A stretch of 64,000 nucleotides of DNA from Stutzerimonas decontaminans (GCF_000661915.1 NZ_CP007509.1:1550001-1614000); one strand, 5' to 3'; shown: positions 38,407 through 47,864, counted from the first letter of the stretch. Numbers and translations: made by a program. Notes: generated by a model not told the origin, from the sequence alone.

Positions 38407-40242
38407 ATGAAACGAGTCATCTATTCCGGTGCCGGGCTGCTGCTGATCGCGCTGGCCTTTCTGGTGTTCAACGGCCTATCCGGCATGTTGTTCACCAATG
38501 CGCGGCTTGATCTGACTGAGCAGAAGCTCTACACGATCTCCGAGGGCACCGAGCGCATTCTCGACGGCTTGCAGACGCCGATCGAGCTGCACTTCTTCTA
38601 CTCGGACGAGACGGCCAAGGAGCTGGTGGCGCTGCGCAACTATGCGCGCCGCGTCGAGGAGATGCTCAGAGCCTATCAGCGCGCCTCCGGCGGCAAGCTC
38701 AAGCTGCACGTGATCGATCCGCAACCGTTCTCCGAGGAGGAGGACCGCGCGGCCGAGTTCGGTCTGCAGGCGGTGCCGCTCAACCAGGGCGGCGACAAGG
38801 TCTACTTTGGCCTGGCAGGCACCAATGCTGAAGGCAGCACACAGATCATTCCGTTCTTCCCGCTGGATCAGGAGGAGTTCCTTGAGTACGAAATAAGCCG
38901 TTTGGTGCAGGGCCTGGCTGCCGGCGAGCTGCCGGTGGTCGGAGTGCTGTCCGGATTGCAGCTGACCGGTGGCTTCGACATGCGCACACAGCAGGCGACG
39001 CCGCCGTGGATGGTGCTGGAGGAGGTCCGCCAGCTGTTCCATATCGAGAGTCTGCGTCGTGATGTGGACCTGATTCCGACCAATGTGTCGGTGTTGCTGC
39101 TGATTCATCCGAAGGACCTGCCGGAGCAGACGCTTTACGCCATCGACCAGTTCGTCCTGCGTGGCGGCAAGCTGCTGGCCTTCGTCGATCCGCACAGCGA
39201 GGCCGATCCAGGCATGGGCATCGGCCCGGGAGAATTCGGCGAAGAACGTGCGTCCGACCTCGAACCACTGTTCAAGGCGTGGGGCGTGCGCATGGTGCCG
39301 CAGCGTGCGTTGGCCGATGCGGCCTATGCCATGTCGGTGGGCATGGGCGCGGAGCGGCGGCCGGTTCGCCATGCGGGCTGGTTGAGCCTGCCGCGAGGCG
39401 CGCTGGACCAGGATGACGTGACCACTGCCGCGCTGGAGAACATCACCGTCGCCAGTGCTGGCATTCTCGAGCCACTGGAAGGCGCGACGACGCGCTTCAC
39501 GCCGCTGTTCAGCAGCTCCGAATACAGCATGCCGGTTGAAGCCGAGCGCTTTGCCACGCTGGATAATCCGGAGACGCTGCTGCTTGGCCTGGAACCGACC
39601 GGTGAGCGCTATACCCTGGCGGCACGCATCCAGGGACCGGCAAAGACCGCGTTCCCGAATGGGATAGAAGGCCGGGAGAAGGGTATTCAGGAAAGTCAGA
39701 GCATCAACGTCATTGCCGTCGCTGACACGGACCTGCTGAGCGACCGGATGTGGGTGCAGGTGCAGGACTTCTTCGGTCAGCGCATCCCGCAGCCGTGGGC
39801 CGACAACGGAGCCTTCGTGATCAATGCGCTGGACAATCTGTCCGGTACCGATGCGCTGATCAGCGTGCGCTCCCGTGGTCGCTTCACCCGTCCGTTCGTG
39901 GTGGTGGAAACGTTGCAGCGTCAGGCCGAGAACCGCTTCCGCGAGAAGGAGGAGGTGCTGCAGCAACGCCTGGCCGATACCGAGCAGAAGCTCGCCGAGT
40001 TGCAGAGCCCGGACCCGGAGCAGGCGTTGGAACTGACCGCTGAGCAGGAGCAGGCGCTGCGCCAGTTCATGCAGGAAAAGGTCCGTATCCGCAAGGAACT
40101 GCGCGAGGTGCGCTACCAGCTCAACGCCGACATCGAGGCGCTCGGGCGTACGCTCAAGTTCGCCAATATCGCGCTGGTGCCTTTGGTGCTGACGCTGGGC
40201 GTGCTGGCGTTGTGGCTGTGGCGGCGCCGGCGCAGCGCCTGA
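38407..40242 (+). CDS. GldG-family ABC transporter auxiliary protein
   Basis: A 611-residue protein anchored by one membrane helix at each end (about residues 8-30 and 585-605). The extracytoplasmic part begins LDLTEQKLYTISEGTERIL, a hallmark of the GldG/ABC-auxiliary family. It contains GVLSGLQLTGGFD, LIHPKDLPEQTLYAIDQFVLRGG and FVDPHSEADP. A coiled coil of about 70 residues (REKEEVLQQRLADTEQKLAE onward) precedes the last helix. It starts 11 bases after the permease stop. In many pseudomonads a DUF4340 protein follows, but here a stem-loop and then the cold-shock gene come next. Confidence 0.87.
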   Translation: MKRVIYSGAGLLLIALAFLVFNGLSGMLFTNARLDLTEQKLYTISEGTERILDGLQTPIELHFFYSDETAKELVALRNYARRVEEMLRAYQRASGGKLKLHVIDPQPFSEEEDRAAEFGLQAVPLNQGGDKVYFGLAGTNAEGSTQIIPFFPLDQEEFLEYEISRLVQGLAAGELPVVGVLSGLQLTGGFDMRTQQATPPWMVLEEVRQLFHIESLRRDVDLIPTNVSVLLLIHPKDLPEQTLYAIDQFVLRGGKLLAFVDPHSEADPGMGIGPGEFGEERASDLEPLFKAWGVRMVPQRALADAAYAMSVGMGAERRPVRHAGWLSLPRGALDQDDVTTAALENITVASAGILEPLEGATTRFTPLFSSSEYSMPVEAERFATLDNPETLLLGLEPTGERYTLAARIQGPAKTAFPNGIEGREKGIQESQSINVIAVADTDLLSDRMWVQVQDFFGQRIPQPWADNGAFVINALDNLSGTDALISVRSRGRFTRPFVVVETLQRQAENRFREKEEVLQQRLADTEQKLAELQSPDPEQALELTAEQEQALRQFMQEKVRIRKELREVRYQLNADIEALGRTLKFANIALVPLVLTLGVLALWLWRRRRSA

Positions 40243-40247
40243 TCCAA

Positions 40248-40279
40248 GCGCCAGCCCCGGTGCTGATCGGGGCTGGCGC
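40248..40279 (+). terminator. Strong stem-loop after the gldG-like gene
   Basis: GCGCCAGCCCCG (40248-40259) and CGGGGCTGGCGC (40268-40279) form a perfect 12-base stem with an eight-base loop directly after the stop codon. There is no T tract, but the position and strength suggest the operon ends here. Confidence 0.55.
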
Positions 40280-40310
40280 AGAGGCAAGAAAGGGCCTTGG
40301 AAAAAAGAGG

Positions 40311-40338
40311 CTGACAGCCAAAATCGTTGTTTTATACT
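40311..40338 (+). promoter_or_regulatory. Promoter of the cold-shock gene
   Basis: CTGACA (40311-40316) is followed after 16 bases by TATACT (40333-40338), a good sigma-70 match. It implies a leader of about 100 bases before the ATG at 40446, as is common for cold-shock mRNAs. Confidence 0.65.
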
Positions 40339-40445
40339 CCGGCAACGGCTGCGTTCGAGTCGCATTTGCGCTGAAGCAACTGCACGAGACGCGGTCGTAG
40401 ACCCCTCTTCCGAGGAATAACAAAAAGCGAGTTGGAGAAGTGGTA

Positions 40446-40655
40446 ATGGCTGAGCGCGAGACAGGAACCGTCAAATGGTTCAACGATGCAAAAGGCTACG
40501 GATTCATTCAGCGGGGTAATGGCGCCGACGTGTTCGTGCATTACCGCGCGATCCGTGGCGACGGCCACCGCTCGCTGGCCGAAGGGCAGCAGGTGGAGTT
40601 TTCGGTGACTCAGGGCCAGAAGGGCCTGCAGGCCGAAGACGTCGCCAGCGTCTGA
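40446..40655 (+). CDS. Cold-shock domain protein
   Basis: A 69-residue single cold-shock domain. RNP1 is KGYGFI and RNP2 is VFVHY, with [15 protein letters not shown] near the N-terminus. It binds single-stranded nucleic acid and probably melts mRNA structure. GGAG at 40434-40437 lies eight bases before the ATG. It has its own promoter, a leader of about 100 bases and a strong terminator, so it is a monocistronic unit. Which paralogue (CspA, CapB or CspD type) it is cannot be decided here. Confidence 0.93.
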   Translation: MAERETGTVKWFNDAKGYGFIQRGNGADVFVHYRAIRGDGHRSLAEGQQVEFSVTQGQKGLQAEDVASV

Positions 40656-40671
40656 CTTCGGTTGCTTTACG

Positions 40672-40706
40672 ACAAAGCCCGTCCAAAGTGACGGGCTTTG
40701 TTTTTT
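40672..40706 (+). terminator. Rho-independent terminator of the cold-shock gene
   Basis: ACAAAGCCCGTC (40672-40683) pairs perfectly with GACGGGCTTTGT (40690-40701) around a six-base loop, followed by a run of T (40701-40706). Confidence 0.93.
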
Positions 40707-40752
40707 CAGGTGCGGGTTTCTGTCTTCGGTGCAAAGCGTGCAAGCCGACTGA

Positions 40753-41124
40753 TCAACCGGTCCGCCAGACGATTTCCTCTTCACCGTCATCGCTGATGCG
40801 GATCCAGCGGTCGGCTTCTTCAACGGCTTCCTCTTCTTGCCAACCGCCTGGGGCGCAGCGGATTTCCACGCCCAGGGCCTGGTACGCCGCACGCGCGCAG
40901 GCGAGGTCATCGTCCCAAGGGGTGGCATCGCTTTCCAGCAGCAGGCAATGCCATTTGCCCACCGCCTTCGGCAGCCAGGTCACGGGGATGCCGGCGGCGC
41001 TGCATTTGAAGGTCTGACCTTTCTGTTGCCAGGCGGAGCAGGAGCCAATGGCCTGGGCCAGCCACTCGCCGACGGCTTGCTGGCTGGCATCCCTGAGGTA
41101 GATCTCGATATCGGGTTGACGCAT
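40753..41124 (-). CDS. Conserved protein of unknown function
   Basis: A 123-residue soluble, acidic protein (MRQPDIEIYLRDASQQAVGE ...). It is rich in tryptophan (WLAQAIG, SAWQQK, VTWLPKAVGKWHCLLLESD, GGWQEEE, DRWIRISDD). No signal peptide or membrane helix is present. I recall similar unannotated proteins in pseudomonads but no function. The C-terminal segment DDGEEEIVWRTG is strongly acidic. It lies downstream of rlmA on the same strand with 59 bases between. Confidence 0.75.
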   Translation of the reverse strand: MRQPDIEIYLRDASQQAVGEWLAQAIGSCSAWQQKGQTFKCSAAGIPVTWLPKAVGKWHCLLLESDATPWDDDLACARAAYQALGVEIRCAPGGWQEEEAVEEADRWIRISDDGEEEIVWRTG

Positions 41125-41183
41125 GGGCGACTGCCTTATGTGGTGGAGCGGGGTTTTTCGATCGTCGGCAAAATATACGAACG

Positions 41184-41990
41184 CTACGCTGTGCGTTCGA
41201 TCCAGTCGTAGCGTATCGCAACCCGCACGCTGAGGTGACTGTCGATCACTGCGGCGCGGCGTTCGGCGCTGGCGCGCCAGCCGTGCGGGGTCATCGCCAG
41301 CAGATCGGCACGGGCCTGGGCATCGTCCAGTTGCAGCTCGTAGCAGAGGGTTTCGCTATGAGCCAGGCGCATGCCTTCAGGGATCAACGACAGGTGTTTC
41401 TCGTCGTCGTAATCGCGCACCTCGTCGTAGAGCCGCGCGCGAAGCTCCCACAAATGGTCGCGGGTCGGCCCCATGCGCAGCAGACCGCCGCCGGGCGCGA
41501 GCAGGCGTCGCGCCTCCTGCCAGTCCAGCGGGCTGAACACGCTGGCGAGCAGGTCGCAGCTGGCATCGGCCAGCGGAACACGCGCCATGCTTGCGACCAG
41601 CCATTCGAGCTGCGGTGCGCGTTTGCAGGCGCGCTTGACCGCTTCACGGGAGATGTCCAGTGCATAGCCTTCGGCATCCGGCAGCGCTTCGGCGAGCTGT
41701 GCGGTGTAGTAGCCCTCGCCACAGCCGATGTCGAGCCAGCGCTGCGGCGTACGCTCGGCGGCAAGGTCAGCCAGGCGCCGGGCCAGCGGTGCGTAATGGG
41801 CACCGTTGAGAAAGCGCCGGCGTGCCTCGACCATGGCCTGGTTGTCGCCGGGGTCGCGACTGTTCTTGTGCTGTACCGGGAGCAGGTTCAGGTAACCCTG
41901 GCGCGCGCGATCAAAACGGTGGTTGGCCGGACAGGCCACGCCGTTGTCGACCGCGCTGAGCGGCGCCTGGCAGATCGGGCAGATCAGCAT
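41184..41990 (-). CDS. rlmA: 23S rRNA (guanine-N1) methyltransferase, RlmA family
   Basis: A 268-residue SAM-dependent methyltransferase. The N-terminus has the zinc-binding pattern CPIC-x14-C-x3-H typical of RlmA(I) ([20 protein letters not shown], then NHRFD), followed by [20 protein letters not shown]. The SAM motif is [12 protein letters not shown] and the later [18 protein letters not shown] block fits the family. It would methylate G745 of 23S rRNA. The ATG lies seven bases inside the end of dapE, so the two are translationally linked on the minus strand. Confidence 0.88.
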   Translation of the reverse strand: MLICPICQAPLSAVDNGVACPANHRFDRARQGYLNLLPVQHKNSRDPGDNQAMVEARRRFLNGAHYAPLARRLADLAAERTPQRWLDIGCGEGYYTAQLAEALPDAEGYALDISREAVKRACKRAPQLEWLVASMARVPLADASCDLLASVFSPLDWQEARRLLAPGGGLLRMGPTRDHLWELRARLYDEVRDYDDEKHLSLIPEGMRLAHSETLCYELQLDDAQARADLLAMTPHGWRASAERRAAVIDSHLSVRVAIRYDWIERTA

Positions 41991-43132
41991 GCGAGCAGGT
42001 TCACCAGGGTCTGATAGTAGATATCGGTCAGCAGATCGAGATCGCTGGCAAGGATATGTTCGTCCACCTGGTGGATCGTTGCGTTGACCGGGCCAAGCTC
42101 GACCACCTGGGTACCGAGCGTGGCGATGAAGCGCCCGTCCGAGGTGCCGCCGCTGGTGGATGGTGTGGTTTCACGGCCGGTGACGCTGCGGATCGCCTTG
42201 GCGACGCCGTCGAGCAGCGCGCCCGGTTCGGTGAGGAAGGGCAGGCCGGACAGTGCCCAGTCCACGTTCCAGTCCAGGCCGTGCTTGTCGAGAATCGCGG
42301 CGGTGCGCTGCTTCAGTTGTTCGACGGTGGATTCGGTGGAGAAGCGGAAGTTGAACACCGCTTCCAGCGTACCGGGAATAACGTTGGTGGCGCCGGTGCC
42401 GGCGTTCAGGTTGGAGATCTGGAAGCTGGTTGGCGGGAAGAACGCATTGCCATCGTCCCAATGCTCCGCGGCCAGTTCTGCCAGCGCCGCCGCAGCCAGG
42501 TGGATGGGATTCTTCGCCAGATGCGGATAGGCGACGTGGCCTTGCTGGCCGCGCACGGTGAGTGTGCCGCCCAGCGAGCCGCGGCGACCGTTCTTCACCA
42601 CGTCGCCTACCAGCGTCGTGCTCGACGGTTCGCCGACGATGCACCAGTCCAGGCGCTGGCCACGTTCGCGCAGACGCTCGACCACGGCCTTGGTGCCGTG
42701 GTGCGCCGGACCTTCTTCGTCGCTGGTGATGAGAAAGGCGATCTGCCCCTTGTGATCCGGATGAGCAGCGGTGAAGCGCTCCACCGCGACGACCATGGCC
42801 GCCAGGCTGCCCTTCATATCCGCGGCGCCGCGGCCATGCAGCATGCCCTGCTCATCGATGCGTGCACTGAACGGCGGGTTCTGCCAGGCCTGCAGCGGGC
42901 CTGTCGGGACCACGTCGGTATGGCCGGCGAAGCACAGTACCGGGCCTTCGCTGCCGCGAATCGCCCAGAAATTCTCCACGTCCTCGATATGCATCGGCTC
43001 GATGGCGAAGCCGCAGGCCGCCAGGCGCTGGCTCATCAGCTGCTGGCAGCCTTCATCCAGCGGCGTCACCGATGGGCGGTTGATCAGCTCGCAGGCGAGT
43101 TCGAGCGTAGGGGAAAGGGCGGGGGCGGTCAT
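41984..43132 (-). CDS. dapE: Succinyl-diaminopimelate desuccinylase DapE
   Basis: A 382-residue di-zinc peptidase-family enzyme of lysine and diaminopimelate synthesis. Metal ligands and catalytic residues are visible in [11 protein letters not shown] (His and Asp), [15 protein letters not shown] (bridging Asp), [11 protein letters not shown] (catalytic Glu-Glu) and the [14 protein letters not shown] segment that shapes the active site. The final His ligand is in [11 protein letters not shown]. The start MTAPALSP is 11 codons inside the longest frame and fits the family N-terminus. A TAATAT -10-like element lies about 35 bases upstream. Confidence 0.95.
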   Translation of the reverse strand: MTAPALSPTLELACELINRPSVTPLDEGCQQLMSQRLAACGFAIEPMHIEDVENFWAIRGSEGPVLCFAGHTDVVPTGPLQAWQNPPFSARIDEQGMLHGRGAADMKGSLAAMVVAVERFTAAHPDHKGQIAFLITSDEEGPAHHGTKAVVERLRERGQRLDWCIVGEPSSTTLVGDVVKNGRRGSLGGTLTVRGQQGHVAYPHLAKNPIHLAAAALAELAAEHWDDGNAFFPPTSFQISNLNAGTGATNVIPGTLEAVFNFRFSTESTVEQLKQRTAAILDKHGLDWNVDWALSGLPFLTEPGALLDGVAKAIRSVTGRETTPSTSGGTSDGRFIATLGTQVVELGPVNATIHQVDEHILASDLDLLTDIYYQTLVNLLAC

Positions 43133-43227
43133 CACGGCTCCGATGCGGCGGGGAAAGGGCGCCATATTAAAGCAAAGCCATGGCCTCGGTGACGGCCGGA
43201 TGCAGTGGCCGTGGGGCTACGAGGTCT

Positions 43228-43233
43228 TATAAT
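43228..43233 (+). promoter_or_regulatory. -10 element of tcdA
   Basis: TATAAT, perfect consensus, 26 bases before the tcdA start codon. The -35 region is poor (GTGGCC at 17-base spacing), so strength is uncertain. Confidence 0.5.
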
Positions 43234-43259
43234 CGCCAGGTTTTTTCCGGGGAGTCGGC

Positions 43260-44069
43260 ATGTCTATCGATGATCAGCGTTTCGGCGGCATTGCCCGTCT
43301 GTATGGCCGCGTCGGCCTCGAGCGGCTGGTGAATGCGCACGTGGCAGTGGTCGGCATCGGCGGCGTCGGCTCCTGGGCAGCCGAGGCGCTTGCACGCAGC
43401 GGGGTCGGCGAGATCAGCCTGTTTGACCTGGACGACGTGTGCATCACCAACACCAACCGGCAGATTCACGCGCTGGATGGGGCTGTAGGCAAAGCCAAGG
43501 TCGATGAGATGGCCGTGCGCATTCGTGCCATCAACCCTGCCTGCCGCGTGCATGCCGTTGCTGACTTCGTCACCCGCGAAACCATGGCCGAGTACATCAC
43601 CGAAGACATGGATTGCGTCATCGACTGTATCGACAGCGTGCCGGCCAAGGCGGCGCTGATCGCCTGGTGCAAGCGCCGCAAGATCCAGATCATCACTACT
43701 GGCGGTGCCGGCGGGCAGGTTGATCCGACGCAGATTCAGGTCACCGACCTGAACAAGACCTTCAACGATCCGCTGGCGGCCAAGGTGCGCTCGCTGCTGC
43801 GTCGTGAATACAACTTCTCGCGCACACCGGGGCGCACCTACAGCGTGCCTTGCGTGTTTTCCACCGAGCAGTTGCGTTATCCGAAGCCGGACGGCGGCGT
43901 ATGCCAGAGCAAGAGTTTTGTCGGCGAAGGAGTAAAACTCGACTGCGCCGGAGGCTTCGGTGCGGTGACGATGGTAACCGCCAGCTTCGGCATGGTCGCC
44001 GCCGCGAAGGCCGTCGACAAACTGGTCGCTGGAGCTCGGCGGCCTAGCGAGCGCAACGTCCACCGCTGA
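43260..44069 (+). CDS. tcdA: tRNA threonylcarbamoyladenosine dehydratase TcdA (CsdL)
   Basis: A 269-residue E1-like enzyme that cyclises t6A to ct6A in tRNA. The nucleotide-binding core is VAVVGIGGVGSWAAEALARS (about residues 29-48), followed by DLDDVCITNTNRQ. The adenylation residues are conserved (NRQIHAL, KAKVDEMA), and DCIDSVPAKAALI completes the fold. A perfect TATAAT lies at 43228-43233, 27 bases before the ATG, and GGGGAG precedes the start. It diverges from dapE. Confidence 0.94.
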   Translation: MSIDDQRFGGIARLYGRVGLERLVNAHVAVVGIGGVGSWAAEALARSGVGEISLFDLDDVCITNTNRQIHALDGAVGKAKVDEMAVRIRAINPACRVHAVADFVTRETMAEYITEDMDCVIDCIDSVPAKAALIAWCKRRKIQIITTGGAGGQVDPTQIQVTDLNKTFNDPLAAKVRSLLRREYNFSRTPGRTYSVPCVFSTEQLRYPKPDGGVCQSKSFVGEGVKLDCAGGFGAVTMVTASFGMVAAAKAVDKLVAGARRPSERNVHR

Positions 44070-44118
44070 TGAAAAACTGCCGCAGCCGCTCTGTGATGCG
44101 GCTCCACGGAAAGTTCCG

Positions 44119-44175
44119 CTGTCACAAAAGCTTTACATATCAGCCATTTGGCTGACATACACCGTCGCCAAGATT
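44119..44175 (+). promoter_or_regulatory. Pho-box-like repeats and -10 upstream of the porin gene
   Basis: CTGTCAC (44119), CAGCCAT (44141) and CTGACAT (44152) are in the 11-base phase of PhoB half-sites (consensus CTGTCAT); the position at 44130 is degenerate. AAGATT at 44170-44175 lies 11 bases after the last repeat, the spacing expected for a PhoB-activated -10. Motifs were judged by eye. Confidence 0.5.
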
Positions 44176-44236
44176 CCCCCGAACACAAAGAGCCCATCTC
44201 GAGTGTTTCCGACGCTAAACATAAAGGGGAATTTTG

Positions 44237-45538
44237 ATGATCCGTAAGCACTTCGCCGGTTTCGCCGCCAGCGCCCTCGCTCTGGCCGTTTCCGCCCAGG
44301 CTTTCGCCGGCACCGTTACCACTGACGGAGCCGATATCGTTGTCAAGACCAAGGGTGGCCTGGAAGTCGCCACGACGGACAAACAGTTCAGCTTCAAGGT
44401 AGGCGGTCGCGTGCAGGCCGATTACAGCCAGTTCGACGGCTTCTACACCGCTAATGGCGACAGTGCCGATGCCGCCTACTTCCGCCGTGCCTTTATCGAG
44501 ATCGGTGGCGTTGCGTTCACCGACTGGAAATATCAGTTCAGCTACGACCTGTCGCATAACGCCGGCAGCAGCGAAGACGGTTACTGGGATGAAGCTTCCA
44601 TCCAGTACTCCGGTTTCAGCCCGGTCAACGTCAAGGTTGGTCGTTTCGACCCCGACTTCGGCCTGGAAAAAGCCACCAGCTCCAAGTGGGTGACCGCTCC
44701 TGAGCGTAACGCCGCTTACGACCTGATCGACTGGGCCAATGGCCATCAGAACGGTCTCGGCATTCAGGTCAACGGTACCGCTGGCCCTTCCCTGTACGGC
44801 TCCCTCGGCCTGCACGCCAAGGATCAGAACGACGTAGACGGCGACAGCGTGAAGCAATTCAACGTGCGCGGCGTGTTCGCTCCGATGCACGAGGCTGGCA
44901 ACGTTCTGCACCTGGGCGTGAACTTCGCCAAGCGTGATCTCGACGACGTCGGTGGTCTGGACACTCGTATCCGCAGCCGTCTGGGCATGCGCGGCGTTTC
45001 CACCTCGGGCGGCAACGACGCCGGCACCAACGGCAACCGCCTGCTGCTGGCCGGTGCCAACAACCAGGTTGCCGGCTCCTACGGCGACGACACCGCCTGG
45101 GGCCTGGAAGCTGCATGGGCCATGGGCCCGCTGTCGGTGCAAGGTGAATACATCAAGCGTGAGCTGGATGCCGACTCCAGCGCTAATCAAGACATCGAAG
45201 CCAAGGGTTACTACGCTCAGATCGCCTACACCCTCACCGGTGAAGCGCGTGACTACAAGCTGGGTCGCTTCGATGCGATCAAGCCGAGCAACAAGCAGAC
45301 CGGCGCCTGGGAAGTCTTCTACCGCTACGATTACATCGAAGGTGATGACGACACCGTTGGCACCACCGCCAGCAGCACTGTCGAAGGCAAGGTCCACAAC
45401 GTCGGCCTGAACTGGTACGCCAATGACAACGTTCGCCTGACCGGCGCCTACGTCAAGGCCAAGGTCGACAATCAGCAGAACGCCAATGGCGACGACGATG
45501 GCGACGGCATCGTGTTGCGCGCCCAGTACGTGTTCTAA
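44237..45538 (+). CDS. OprP/OprO-type phosphate-selective porin
   Basis: A 433-residue outer-membrane beta-barrel. The signal peptide is [20 protein letters not shown] with cleavage at AFA. Sequence blocks typical of OprO/OprP are visible: [58 protein letters not shown], and the terminal aromatic residue in AQYVF. It forms trimers that admit phosphate or polyphosphate. AAAGGGGA is six bases before the ATG. The upstream Pho-box-like repeats fit induction by phosphate starvation. A strong terminator follows. Confidence 0.9.
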   Translation: MIRKHFAGFAASALALAVSAQAFAGTVTTDGADIVVKTKGGLEVATTDKQFSFKVGGRVQADYSQFDGFYTANGDSADAAYFRRAFIEIGGVAFTDWKYQFSYDLSHNAGSSEDGYWDEASIQYSGFSPVNVKVGRFDPDFGLEKATSSKWVTAPERNAAYDLIDWANGHQNGLGIQVNGTAGPSLYGSLGLHAKDQNDVDGDSVKQFNVRGVFAPMHEAGNVLHLGVNFAKRDLDDVGGLDTRIRSRLGMRGVSTSGGNDAGTNGNRLLLAGANNQVAGSYGDDTAWGLEAAWAMGPLSVQGEYIKRELDADSSANQDIEAKGYYAQIAYTLTGEARDYKLGRFDAIKPSNKQTGAWEVFYRYDYIEGDDDTVGTTASSTVEGKVHNVGLNWYANDNVRLTGAYVKAKVDNQQNANGDDDGDGIVLRAQYVF

Positions 45539-45567
45539 AACATCACTTCATCCGTGATGCTCCCTTG

Positions 45568-45594
45568 AGCCCCGCCATTGGCGGGGCTTTTTTT
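45568..45594 (+). terminator. Rho-independent terminator of the porin gene
   Basis: AGCCCCGCC (45568-45576) pairs with GGCGGGGCT (45580-45588) around a three-base loop, followed by seven T. Confidence 0.93.
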
Positions 45595-45622
45595 CGTCCG
45601 CGTGACAGGCCAGACTGCGCGC

Positions 45623-46753
45623 ATGCCTATCCAGACCCTGTACCGCCTCGCCGAGCTCGCGCCCGTCGCATGGGATGCCTTGCTGACCGACTCGCAGCCG
45701 TTTCTCCGTCACGCCTTCCTCTCATCGCTGGAAGACAGCGGCAGCGTGGGAGGGCGCAGCGGCTGGCAGCCGGCCCACGTCGTCATGCGCGACGGACAGG
45801 GCGAGTTGCAGGCGGCGTTGCCGCTTTACCGCAAAAGCCATTCCTACGGCGAGTATGTTTTCGACTGGGCCTGGGCTGACGCTTGTCAGCGAGCAGGCAT
45901 CCGCTATTACCCCAAGCTGCTTTGCGCCGTGCCGTTCACGCCGGTCACCGGCGGCCGTCTGCTGGGTGATGTGCAAGCAGCTGGCGAGCTGCTCGATGGC
46001 TTGACCGAAGGGCTGGAAGTGCAAGGGCTATCGGGGCTGCACGTGAATTTTACCGAGCCGCAGGCCGATCAGCTGCTGGCGGGGCGGGACGGCTGGCTGG
46101 AGCGAATTGGCTGTCAGTTTCATTGGCACAACCGGGGCTATCGCGACTTTCAGGACTTCCTCGATGCGCTGACCTCGCGCAAGCGCAAGCAGCTGCGCAA
46201 GGAGCGCGAGCAGGTGGCGGGGCAGGGCATCACGTTCGACTGGCGTGAAGGGCACCAGCTCAGCGAGGCGGAATGGGATTTCGTCTATGCCTGCTATGCC
46301 AATACTTATCAGGTGCGTGGCCAGGCGCCGTATCTGACGCGGCAGTTTTTCAGTCTGTTGGCCGAGCGCATGCCCCAGGCGATTCGCGTGGTGCTGGCGT
46401 TGCAGGGCCCAAGGCCGGTGGCGATGGCTTTCAGCCTGCATAGCGCGTCTGGTCTGTATGGTCGTTACTGGGGCTGTCTGGCGGAGTTCGACCGGCTGCA
46501 CTTCGAGACGTGCTTCTACCAGGGCATCGACCAGGCGATTGCCGGTGGATTACCGCGATTCGATGCCGGGGCGCAGGGTGAGCACAAGCTCATTCGTGGC
46601 TTCGAGCCGGTCATCACGCGCTCCTGGCACTATCTTCAGCATCCCGGCTTGCGCGCCGCGGTGGCGGATTTCCTGCAGCAGGAACGTGCGGGTGTGCTGG
46701 CGTACGCCGAGGCGGCGCGCCAGGCGCTGCCGTACCGGCAGGCCGGCAGCTAA
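45623..46753 (+). CDS. DUF482/peptidogalycan biosynthesis-like acyltransferase
   Basis: A 376-residue soluble protein of the DUF482 group, made of two GNAT-like folds. Recognisable blocks are ALPLYRKSHSYGEYVFDWAWADA, YYPKLLCAVPFTPVTGGRLL, HWHNRGYRDFQDFLDALTSRKRK and FDAGAQGEHKLIRGFEPV. All are conserved in this family, sometimes annotated as peptidogalycan or FemAB-like. The reaction is unknown; an aminoacyl or acyl transfer is likely from the fold. I start at the ATG at 45623 because the longer frame enters the upstream terminator. Confidence 0.85.
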   Translation: MPIQTLYRLAELAPVAWDALLTDSQPFLRHAFLSSLEDSGSVGGRSGWQPAHVVMRDGQGELQAALPLYRKSHSYGEYVFDWAWADACQRAGIRYYPKLLCAVPFTPVTGGRLLGDVQAAGELLDGLTEGLEVQGLSGLHVNFTEPQADQLLAGRDGWLERIGCQFHWHNRGYRDFQDFLDALTSRKRKQLRKEREQVAGQGITFDWREGHQLSEAEWDFVYACYANTYQVRGQAPYLTRQFFSLLAERMPQAIRVVLALQGPRPVAMAFSLHSASGLYGRYWGCLAEFDRLHFETCFYQGIDQAIAGGLPRFDAGAQGEHKLIRGFEPVITRSWHYLQHPGLRAAVADFLQQERAGVLAYAEAARQALPYRQAGS

Positions 46754-46762
46754 CCGTTCGTC

Positions 46763-47185
46763 TCAGGCGTGGGAGGCGGCGCTGTTTTCCTCGTGAATCT
46801 GCAGCATGCGTTCCAGCTCGCTGCGCAGCAACGGGTCCTGGCAGCCGGGCAGATACTCGCGCAGTTTGCGGATCACCCACTGCTGGCCCTTGTCGATGAA
46901 GGGCAGACGCTCGTCCAGTGATTCAATGGCCATCGCCTTGCCGTAAAAGGCGCCGGTGTCCTTGTTGGGCTCCAACCCAAGATGCTGCAGGCAGTTGAGC
47001 AGCAGCTTGCAGCTTTCGATCTCGCCCTGGCGGACCTGCTCGAGCAGCTGCCGTTGCTCCGGCGTGCAGGGGTGCTGCAACGAATCGCCGGCTACCCTGG
47101 CCCCGGCGCGTTCGGCGCTGAGCAGGTCCTGCAGCAGTTGGGCTTCGCCTTCCGGGGTATTCAGCGGGCTTTGCGGCTCAGTCAT
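46763..47185 (-). CDS. DUF6306-like helical protein
   Basis: A 140-residue soluble, mostly alpha-helical protein with GEAQLLQDLLSAERAGARVA near the N-terminus, then EQRQLLEQVRQGEIESCKLL and FIDKGQQWVIRKLREYLPG. The Glu/His-rich helical pattern is reminiscent of ferritin-like four-helix bundles; I believe this is the family called DUF6306, but that is from memory. GGAG lies ten bases before the ATG. It is downstream of ppiA on the same strand with a terminator between. Confidence 0.72.
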   Translation of the reverse strand: MTEPQSPLNTPEGEAQLLQDLLSAERAGARVAGDSLQHPCTPEQRQLLEQVRQGEIESCKLLLNCLQHLGLEPNKDTGAFYGKAMAIESLDERLPFIDKGQQWVIRKLREYLPGCQDPLLRSELERMLQIHEENSAASHA

Positions 47186-47250
47186 GTCGCGATCTCCTGT
47201 CGGTTGAGGGTTTCGCACGATGGCGGCAGCTGGGGAATGCCGTCAAAAAT

Positions 47251-47273
47251 GAAAAGGGCCGGTGAACCGGCCC
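47251..47273 (-). terminator. Rho-independent terminator of ppiA
   Basis: Read on the minus strand, GGGCCGGT-TC-ACCGGCCC is followed by TTTTC and a further T-rich stretch. It lies eight bases after the ppiA stop. Confidence 0.82.
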
Positions 47274-47281
47274 CTCGGGGA

Positions 47282-47836
47282 TCAGAGCTTCTTCGCGGTG
47301 ATGATCTTCACCGGGGTCAGCGGCACGTTCTGCATCATGGCGCGATTGCCGGTGGGCACCTGGGCGATCTGGTCGACCACGTCCATGCCGCGTACGACCT
47401 TGGCAAACACGGCGTAGCCGAAGTCGCGGCTGCCGTGGTCGAGGAAATCGTTGTCGCGATGGTTGATGAAGAACTGGCTGGTCGCTGAGTTCACATTCTG
47501 GGTGCGAGCCATGGCGACAGTGCCACGCACGTTGTGCAGACCGTTGTCCGCCTCGTTCTTGATCGGCGCCTTGGTGGGCTTCTGATTCAACCCTTCACCG
47601 AAGCCGCCGCCCTGGACCATGAAGCCGGGAATGACGCGGTGAAAAACAGTGCCGTCGTAGAAACCGCTTTCCACATAACCGATGAAGTTTTCGACGCTGA
47701 TGGGTGCCTTTTCCGCTTCGAGCTCCAGCTCGATTTCACCCAGACTGGTGGTCAGCAGCACGCGCGGGTTTTCCGCGGCGAACAGGTTGCCGGCCAGCAG
47801 AACGGTACAGGCGGCGAGGGCAATGCGTTTCAACAT
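47282..47836 (-). CDS. ppiA: Periplasmic peptidyl-prolyl cis-trans isomerase A (cyclophilin)
   Basis: A 184-residue cyclophilin with a signal peptide ([20 protein letters not shown]). Active-site residues are in [15 protein letters not shown] (catalytic Arg), [20 protein letters not shown] and [19 protein letters not shown]. It accelerates proline isomerisation in periplasmic proteins. The frame is open 20 codons further upstream, but the start with AGGAAAG in front gives the proper signal peptide. Confidence 0.93.
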   Translation of the reverse strand: MLKRIALAACTVLLAGNLFAAENPRVLLTTSLGEIELELEAEKAPISVENFIGYVESGFYDGTVFHRVIPGFMVQGGGFGEGLNQKPTKAPIKNEADNGLHNVRGTVAMARTQNVNSATSQFFINHRDNDFLDHGSRDFGYAVFAKVVRGMDVVDQIAQVPTGNRAMMQNVPLTPVKIITAKKL

Positions 47837-47864
47837 GATGTCTTTCCTGATGGTGGGGAAGCTG

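Noticed and set aside
40753..41124. Possible link of the Trp-rich unknown protein to rlmA function
   Set aside because: Only adjacency supports it; the 59-base gap and lack of motif give no basis for a role.
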